Below, piece by piece: positions 58,056 through 64,000 of a DNA stretch of 64,000 nucleotides. Source of the stretch: Diogma glabrata (Eukaryota > Arthropoda > Insecta > Diptera > Cylindrotomidae); assembly GCA_963693315.1 (NCBI GenBank), contig OY856188.1, forward strand, positions 1 to 64,000. The letters are read 5' to 3'. The notes under the pieces are model-generated. The model was given only the letters and a program-made list of their open reading frames with translations, did not search any database and had not been told where the DNA came from. The first letter of the stretch is position 1. The number at the start of each line of letters is the position of its first letter. The translations under genes and the position numbers were made by a program.

Positions 58056-58149
58056 CAGGATTGGTCAAAGAAGTGCGCTTGTTCATGAGTGTCCATGTAA
58101 CTTAATTTTAAATGGTTTTTCGCCTCTATTTTGTTTTTATTTCTTACAT

Positions 58150-58384
58150 CTCAAACTTATTCTTACCCCAGTTCCACTCGGTAATCGGCTAGTGCAATCA
58201 GTCAAACGGTCGAGATCCCGCGCTGACATACTGGCAGAGCGCAGAGACTTCTTTGTCCGAACTGCATAAAAATGGAATAGTTTGCCGGAATCCAGTCTCA
58301 GGTGGTTTCAATCCGCAGAGGTTTTAAAAAAGCGTTCATCAACACCTTAAAGAGCAAGTTGTTGTGGGACCTACGTCTTAAAAG
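58150..58384 (+). mobile_element. Jockey-1 family 3' fragment, part before the hAT insertion
   Basis: A plus-strand counterpart of the complement of 12340-12560: cccagttccactcggtaatc, gagatcccgcgctgacatac, gacttctttgtccgaactgc, ggtggtttcaatccgcagag and gttgttgtgggacctacgtc. It covers the C-terminal coding end and part of the 3' untranslated region, then is cut at cttaaaag by the hAT-like element. Confidence 0.87.
58377..58384. repeat. 8-bp target duplication CTTAAAAG, left copy
   Basis: Identical to 60301-60308. It flanks the hAT-like element exactly. Confidence 0.93.
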
Positions 58385-58860
58385 CAGGACTGGAAACCCA
58401 TAAATTATTTGTAATGGTTTGGTTTTTGGTTTTTCTCAATGGCCAATTATGGTTTTGGTTTCGGTATTAGTTTTTCTAAATAACAAATCTTGGTTTTGGA
58501 TTCGGTTTTACTATGCAACATGTTTTGGTTTCGGTTTTGGTTTTTCTAAACGTCAAAATTTGGTTTTGGTTTCGGTTTTGGTTTATAGCTAAAAAATGTT
58601 TGTTTGAGTATTCGTCAGAGAATGATTAAAAACTACATTTGTCAACAATGCCAATGCTCAGTAAAAAAATGTTGAGCTAATTTAAGATACATTACATGCC
58701 CAGCGAAAATTGTTTCATTTCTGCGTAGCGCCTAGGGATATGACAAGGCGAACTTGCTACCGTGGTTTGTTTAATATTTTATTCATTGCTATTCAAATAA
58801 AAGAATTTAATATACATAATTGAAGACGCTGTAGGCACTTGGCGAAACATTTTAATATTA

Positions 58861-58952
58861 TTTTAAATATTTTATTTTACTTGTTATAACTGGGGTAAGA
58901 ATGGGGTAATTTTATTGCGAAACTTATAACAAATAAAATAAAATATTTAAAA
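58861..58952. repeat. 28-bp inverted repeat inside the hAT element
   Basis: 58861-58888 and 58925-58952 pair at 27 of 28 positions around a 36-nt loop containing ggggtaagaatggggtaa. Confidence 0.88.
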
Positions 58953-59165
58953 TAAAAGAATTTAATAGTAGTTTAATCAATGAGTGAATAATGAAGTAGT
59001 TTATTCTCAAGCAAAAGTTTAAAATTTGAGCGAGGCACGAGCGAGAATTTTAATTTGCGAGAGAATAAAATTCATTATTCACGAATCGATTACAATACTT
59101 TATTCTCTGACAAAGATTTTATTATAAAAAAGAATTGTGTATTATAAAAAATAAAAACATTTTCT

Positions 59166-59201
59166 TCAATTAAAACAATAAATCTTTATTGTTTTAATTG
59201 A
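59166..59201. repeat. 17-bp perfect hairpin, 2-nt loop
   Basis: tcaattaaaacaataaa (59166-59182) and tttattgttttaattga (59185-59201) around tc. Confidence 0.9.
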
Positions 59202-60300
59202 TAAATCAAATTTCTTAATAAAAAAACCCTGATGATAAAAAACGCCCTTCTCATACAATCAACCAAGTTCAACTACTTAAACGAAATAAGAGAATTACTC
59301 AAAATTTGATTTTTGAAGAAAACTTATCAAAGCAATTGTGATTATAATTTGAAAATAATTTTAATGAAATCAAAACAATTTGACCAATTGGAATCATACC
59401 AATTGAATAAAATGTTCATTAGGCAATAGGTTAAGTTCACTAGGCTATAGGTTAGAAAACAATACAATAATACATACTATTATTATCGAAAAAACATACA
59501 AATAAAGCTGATATAATTAAATGGAAGAGAATAAAATAAATTTAAAACATGAACTTTAAATTTATATTCGAAATGTTATTTCTAACAACAATAATTTCCA
59601 AAGCCAAATTAATGAAATTTTAACAAAAATCACACTAAAAAACATAATCATTAAATCATTTTTACTGACCAACTGATCGGGAAGTCATATTTTGGGTAGG
59701 AAAGTTATTGAAAGACAGTATTAAACTGTAACAGTATTATACCTAACAGTAATATAGCTGTATTATAACTGACAGTAAAGTTACGACTGAAATAGCTTAG
59801 GAATTAATAGATATAGCTAATTGTTTAGTAATTGACAAATATTAAGATACGACATCTTTATAGAGTAATTTTTTAATGAAAAAAGAAAATAAATGTTTTA
59901 ATTATATAAAAAAAATATCCATCTACTATTTTTATATCATGTTAGATTCGTAACTGATTTTTGACAAAAAAGTAAGTTACCACCTCCGTGTTTAGCAAGG
60001 CAGTATTTGTTGTTGCATTTTATTTTTGTCTTAATTTTTTAACAATATGCACTTGACTAAATTTTTAGATTTGATTTTGGTTGCTTTTATTTTAAAATTT
60101 GGTTTTTAATTCGGTTTTGGTTTAATGATTTTTAATAAAATTTAGTTTCGGTTATGGTTTTGATAATTTTTAAAACGTAGTTTTGGTTCCGGTTTTGATC
60201 ATTTTTAGAATGTGGTTATGGTGTCGGTTTTGGTTTTTCTGATTTGGTGTGGTTTTCTGGTTTTGCGGTTTTGGTTTTCGAAAACCGGTTTCCAGCCCTG

Positions 60301-60370
60301 CTTAAAAGGTATTTGTGTTGTTGTTACACATATTGTAAACCCTATAACACAACAATTTTTATTTAAGAAA
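60301..60370 (+). mobile_element. Jockey-1 family 3' end, part after the hAT insertion
   Basis: It begins with the second CTTAAAAG (60301-60308) and continues gtatttgtgttgttgttaca, ttgtaaaccctataacacaa and an A-rich tail, completing the 3' untranslated region interrupted at 58384. A further gtagttgtgggacctagacc follows at 60385, from another copy. Confidence 0.82.
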
Positions 60371-60506
60371 AAAAATAAAAAACTGTGTAGTTGTGGGACC
60401 TAGACCTTAAAAAGAATCAATGTGTCGATCTGTATAGTCATTCCACGTATGAAACACATTGTAAGTATTAAAATAGAAAATTATTACAATTTTTAATGAA
60501 AATGAA

Positions 60507-60512
60507 TTTATT
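60507..60512 (-). terminator. AATAAA polyadenylation signal (minus strand)
   Basis: The complement of tttatt at this position lies about 70 nt downstream of the stop codon of the charged-protein exon. Confidence 0.5.
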
Positions 60513-60583
60513 ACTTGCAACACAAATGTATTTCAACTAAATGTACAAATACATATCAACATCAAATACATAGCATCAATCAT

Positions 60584-61831
60584 CTAATTTATAGGATATA
60601 CAATGATCCCATCATATCGAGATTTAAAACTAGATAGGTTGTCGTCATCACTGTCAGTTAAAGTAGGTATGTGGAACAAGCATAAATTTTGAGATTTTAT
60701 ATCTCCTAAAGTCTTTCCAAAAAGTTTGGTTACTTCATTATTCGTTAACGCTCGGAAACTTTTATCATAACCCCAGTTGTTACTGGTAACTAATTTACTT
60801 TTTGAAGTTAAAGGAAAATCGATTTGATTATGTTTTTGTATAGCATCCGTTTTAATTATCAAATTTCGTTTTTTAAAAGAATCGGTATCTGACCTCAAAC
60901 AAATGATTTCTTGAAATAAGGAAGATGGTGGTGTTTTATCCATCACATTCTTAATATAACCAGATATATTTGAATCTGAATCCGTCGTATAATTTCTGTT
61001 TTTATAAACTTTTGGTTTAGTTTTAGACTTTCTTCCTTGATTTTCATTTTGGGAAGCAAATCTTTTCATTTTTATATTTTGACATCCATTTTCAAACTTA
61101 TTACGATCATAGTGGAAAGAGGAATCTGAATCAGTAGACGAATGACTATGACTACGTATCGGCCTTTGACGAGTTTTTGTGTATTTCTGTCTTCTGTGTT
61201 TTTCTATATATAATTGTTCTTGTTGTGTTTCCTTCAATTCAATTCTGGGATAGCAAAAGTTCCTTTTACAGTTTTCTGTTAATTTGGGTTTTTTGACTAA
61301 ATTATCATCTTTAATATAATAAAAACCACATGTTTCCGTATTATAAATTGTTTTTGACGATTCTTTTTTGAAAATTACTTTTCTGTTTATTTCTTCTTTT
61401 GACTTACAGTAACTTTGCTTATCATACAATTTTGTTTTTGATATATCCGAGTGCGTTGTTTTTAATGTTCTATCGATGTAAGTAATTTTATTTGTGTAAG
61501 ACGATGTTTTTCGTTTTTGGATTTCTGAAAAAATTTCATTGGTCCAACTGTTATCTTTGCTAAAACTATTTCTAACATGAACATTATTAAAAGAAAAATC
61601 TAAGCCTTGCTCTTTCCATAATACAATACGTGTAAAAATAGCTTGTGTACCATGCTCAAAAAGACGTTTCATTTCTGATGATTCAACGACATCTGTACAA
61701 GTATACTCTTCTTCTTCTACAAATTCTTCACAGCTGTCTGAAGAGCTTTCGCTTTCATATGTTAAAGAAGCATACTCAATAAGTTCATTGGCAAGAAGTC
61801 CTAAGGGATCGGTTCCATACTTTTCATATTT
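60584..61831 (-). CDS. terminal exon of an unrecognised charged protein
   Basis: 415 codons open from the acceptor tttacctatttcag (ag at 61832-61833) to the stop at 60584. It starts KYEKYGTDPLGLLANELIEY. An acidic Ser/Glu stretch follows (SESSSDSCEEFVEEEEYTC), then MKRLFEHGTQAIFTRIVLWK and a long hydrophilic middle rich in Lys, Ser, Thr and Asn. Three SD-type motifs stand out (TDSDSSFHYD, TTDSDSNISG, LTDSDDDNLS), and a basic RRQKYTKTRQRPIRSHSHSS segment. No membrane segment, enzyme motif or zinc finger is visible. The open length, the good splice site and the polyadenylation signal argue for a real gene whose upstream exons lie beyond 61.9 kb. A nuclear or chromatin role would suit the composition but is a guess. 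A Met exists upstream (61855) but falls in the likely intron. Confidence 0.65.
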   Translation of the reverse strand, partial: KYEKYGTDPLGLLANELIEYASLTYESESSSDSCEEFVEEEEYTCTDVVESSEMKRLFEHGTQAIFTRIVLWKEQGLDFSFNNVHVRNSFSKDNSWTNEIFSEIQKRKTSSYTNKITYIDRTLKTTHSDISKTKLYDKQSYCKSKEEINRKVIFKKESSKTIYNTETCGFYYIKDDNLVKKPKLTENCKRNFCYPRIELKETQQEQLYIEKHRRQKYTKTRQRPIRSHSHSSTDSDSSFHYDRNKFENGCQNIKMKRFASQNENQGRKSKTKPKVYKNRNYTTDSDSNISGYIKNVMDKTPPSSLFQEIICLRSDTDSFKKRNLIIKTDAIQKHNQIDFPLTSKSKLVTSNNWGYDKSFRALTNNEVTKLFGKTLGDIKSQNLCLFHIPTLTDSDDDNLSSFKSRYDGIIVYPIN

Positions 61832-61924
61832 CTGAAATAGGTAAACAATAAACATTCATTATTAAAACCTGTTTTGATTAAAAACAATTCTGGTTAAAAT
61901 ATTATATAATTAATACCGTTAAAT

Positions 61925-62178
61925 GTAGCGGCTTTGACTTTAAAAGAAAAGATTGGTTGCGTTTAAACCGTTTTCGTTGTGGTTTCGGAAGATGTGAATA
62001 TTTATTAAATAAATGGAATATATCAGAGGATCCATTTTGTGAATGTGGAAAAAACCAAACCATGAATCATTTAGTTAATGATTGTAGTATTCATAAATTC
62101 AAAACAGGTTTTACTGGCTTACATGAAATTAAAAGAAGTGCCTTGCAATGGATTCAAAACTTAAATGTTGAAGTTTAA
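61925..62178 (+). pseudogene. non-LTR retrotransposon C-terminal fragment
   Basis: The plus-strand frame reads FDFKRKDWLRLNRFRCGFGR, CEYLLNKWNISEDPFCECGK, NQTMNHLVNDCSIHKFKTG and ends with WIQNLNVEV. The W..LNR.R.G.GRC..L..KW......C.CG...T..H....C pattern is the Cys/His-containing C-terminus of Jockey-related RT proteins. Only this tail is present. It sits just upstream of, and antisense to, the charged-protein exon. Confidence 0.78.
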
Positions 62179-62424
62179 TGTATATTATTGTTAAATTTTA
62201 TTCAAATTCGTACGAATAATCTGAAATAATCTCGTAATAATAATCTGAAGTAATCTTTGTTTGCTATTATATCATAAAACTTATCAAATGCGTTATTTGT
62301 GATAAGTAACTTAAGAAATTGACATTATGTTAGTTATAAATATAAATTCATTTCAAGCAGTTTTAATGGAATATTTGTTAATGTTTTTCTTTATAAAAAA
62401 ATGTACGATTTAAGCTGCACTATG
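62179..62424. other. non-coding spacer
   Basis: AT-rich, with a small repeat of ataatctgaaataatct/ataatctgaagtaatct near 62216-62255. This may be the 3' untranslated region of the RT fragment. Confidence 0.35.
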
Positions 62425-62540
62425 CGCAACAACAACGCATGCCTGTTAAGACATAGGTCCTACAACAACCTGAATTATTTGGTTTTTACTGTCGCTTTTT
62501 TAAATTTTTGCAAATTGAAGCCACTCAAGACTATTGTTTT
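62425..62540 (-). mobile_element. Jockey-1 family 3'-end fragment
   Basis: Same orientation as 12300-12420: cctgttaagacataggtcct, acaacaacctgaa, cgcttttttaaa, aaattgaagccact and caagactattg occur in order. Diverged and non-coding. Confidence 0.72.
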
Positions 62541-63660
62541 CTTCACATCACAGACAAAATGCAGTAATTATCACTTTTTTTTAACATATGAAATTTTAAC
62601 TGCTTTATTTTTCAGACAAATTAAATTAAATATCAAATATTAAATTAAGTATTTAAACATTCATAATATTGAATTTCATTTCATTAATCATTTTCATTCT
62701 AATTTCAAAAAAATTTATATAACGACGTTTTTGTAATCTATATTATTCCTATATAATTGCTCTGTGCGAATCCACAAATACTTAACAGAACAAAATTTTT
62801 AGTGAAGGTACCGTTAATGCCGGTAATGGTCCTTAACTCTTATTTCGGTATTACCAGTATTATGCCTTGCTATTACCGAATTAAAAAAATTTACATTTAC
62901 CGACAAAAATTGCGCCACTTGAAATAAAATCCATAATACAACTAAAAAATGTTAACTACAAAACTAAGTTAAAGTTTTTCTGCGGTCCTATTCCTTAACA
63001 AATGTAAATTTGGACAATATTGGGCAGTTTGTATTGCATAACATTAAACGGTTACCGTAACCATTTTACGAAAAACGAATTTCAATTTTCACAAAATTAT
63101 CTAATTTGAATTCGAGCTTCACAATATGATTCAAATTCACATTTATGTGTTCAGGAATAGGGCCTTTGCTTTCATAGAAATAGATAATTATAATCCAGAA
63201 TAGTCCGAATAGTCCGAAATTGTGGACGTAATACATTATTCCACAGTACATCCCACATTATCCCATACAGTATATAAAATTTTTTTTGTAGTAAATAATA
63301 CAAATTTATCGACGAAAACCAATAAATAAAATAATCCAATATTAATTAATTGCCAACAAACCTTCCTAATCAAACTCTATAATCACCAAACACAAAAATC
63401 TTCAAGAATATAATCCTCATAACCACAGTAATATGCCTATATGTCATTCCTTCCCTATACAATTTTACATTAGACAAAAAGATTTATATTATGAAATATT
63501 TTTCTATCTTTGCAAAGAACGAACAAATCAATTTTATGATTTGATTCTTTAATTTTTAAACCATAGAAAATTTTTTAAAACAAAAAAAAGAATTCATTTT
63601 ATAACCTTGTTTTGCCGGGTTTAAATTTTTTATTTTATTATTTTGTTTTTCCTCAAATTA
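62541..63660. other. non-coding stretch, no gene seen
   Basis: AT-rich. ggtaccgttaatgccggtaa at 62805 and tatttcggtattaccagt at 62845 are loosely inverted, suggesting a small element end. Nothing else recognised. Confidence 0.4.
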
Positions 63661-63740
63661 CCCCGTTTTAATTGAATATAATTTTTATTATTTAATCTAT
63701 ATATTTCGGGCTAGGCCTATCTTCAGGATTATTAATAAAA
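63661..63740. mobile_element. possible Penelope-like terminal sequence
   Basis: tatatttcgggctaggccta tcttcagg has the style of PLE terminal repeats (a ttcg core followed by an atcttcag motif). No coding sequence follows before the window ends, so this is only suggestive. Confidence 0.3.
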
Positions 63741-64000
63741 TAATAAAAAATTATATCACAATCAGAAAAATAAATTTTTGACACAAATTATATAAACAAA
63801 AATTGATATACAATTTAACATGAGTTACTATGTTATAATTAACTTAAAGAATGGTAATCAAGTGAAAAGCTTAAAGTTACTTTAAATTTTAGAACAATCG
63901 GATTAAATTAAAATAATTATTCGAAAAATCCTTCTTATCACTTTTAAAATTACAAATTGTTTCCTCATTTTTTATAATTTGGCACACCTCGTGTATCTGT

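Larger units (their letters stand above)
58385..60300. mobile_element. hAT-like non-autonomous element, 1916 bp
   Basis: Termini caggactggaaacc (58385-58398) and ggtttccagccctg (60287-60300) are inverted repeats with one mismatch, flanked by a perfect 8-bp duplication. The CAG start and the 8-bp duplication are hAT hallmarks. Both ends carry clusters of ggttttggtttcggtttt-like units in the same orientation (58412-58600 and 60075-60285), an asymmetric set of probable transposase-binding sites. The interior has two strong inverted repeats and no transposase frame. Confidence 0.92.

Overview
The window is AT-rich nuclear DNA from an arthropod, very probably an insect. Two conserved eukaryotic genes with spliced exons can be read: CLEC16A/ema on the minus strand and the 3' end of Zw10 on the plus strand. 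The CLEC16A exons read closest to the fly version as I remember it. Almost everything else is repeats: Jockey/CR1-type non-LTR retrotransposons, Penelope-like elements, LTR retrotransposons, hAT and PIF/Harbinger-type DNA elements, foldbacks and satellites. There are no operons, no bacterial genes and no CRISPR arrays. The order of insect cannot be fixed from the sequence alone.

Layout. 1-9815: about 52 head-to-tail copies of a 185/187-bp satellite. 9.8-17.6 kb: a tRNA-like pseudogene, a GC-richer repeat with a tandem duplication, a decayed minus-strand Jockey element (Jockey-1) and a TA-flanked MITE. 17.7-21.5 kb: an old inverted-repeat element and a nearly intact minus-strand Jockey ORF2 (Jockey-2). 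23.4-27.9 kb: an 11-bp minisatellite, MITEs and foldbacks, and two copies of a ribulose-phosphate 3-epimerase pseudogene that share the same premature stop. 27.9-34.8 kb: a three-level nest. A reverse transcriptase ORF (Jockey-3) is split by a hAT-like element with an 8-bp target duplication. That element is itself split by an LTR retrotransposon with apparently identical LTRs that keeps only integrase. A Helitron-type helicase stub follows.

34.9-40.3 kb: CLEC16A/ema. Five 3' exons and two 5' exons are present. The central exons are missing where a 200-N assembly gap, (AT)n arrays and a Penelope-like element lie. 40.3-53.4 kb: modular repeats, a 236-bp palindrome, a second Penelope fragment, TTA-flanked MITEs, an inverted/direct repeat triplet and a 2.4-kb LTR retrotransposon with no recognisable coding capacity. 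53.7-57.7 kb: the 3' part of Zw10, split by a 3.5-kb foldback element with two ~1-kb arms. 57.8-60.4 kb: Jockey remnants, one split by a second hAT-like element with a perfect 8-bp duplication. 60.6-61.8 kb: the terminal exon of an unrecognised, highly charged protein. 61.9-64 kb: further retroelement fragments.

The three probable host genes do not obviously work together; they are unrelated residents of a TE-dense region. Several frame breaks are one-base losses in T or A runs, in both host exons and TE ORFs. Sequencing error is therefore a serious alternative to real decay at those sites. All family assignments come from motifs and remembered family features, not from a database search.
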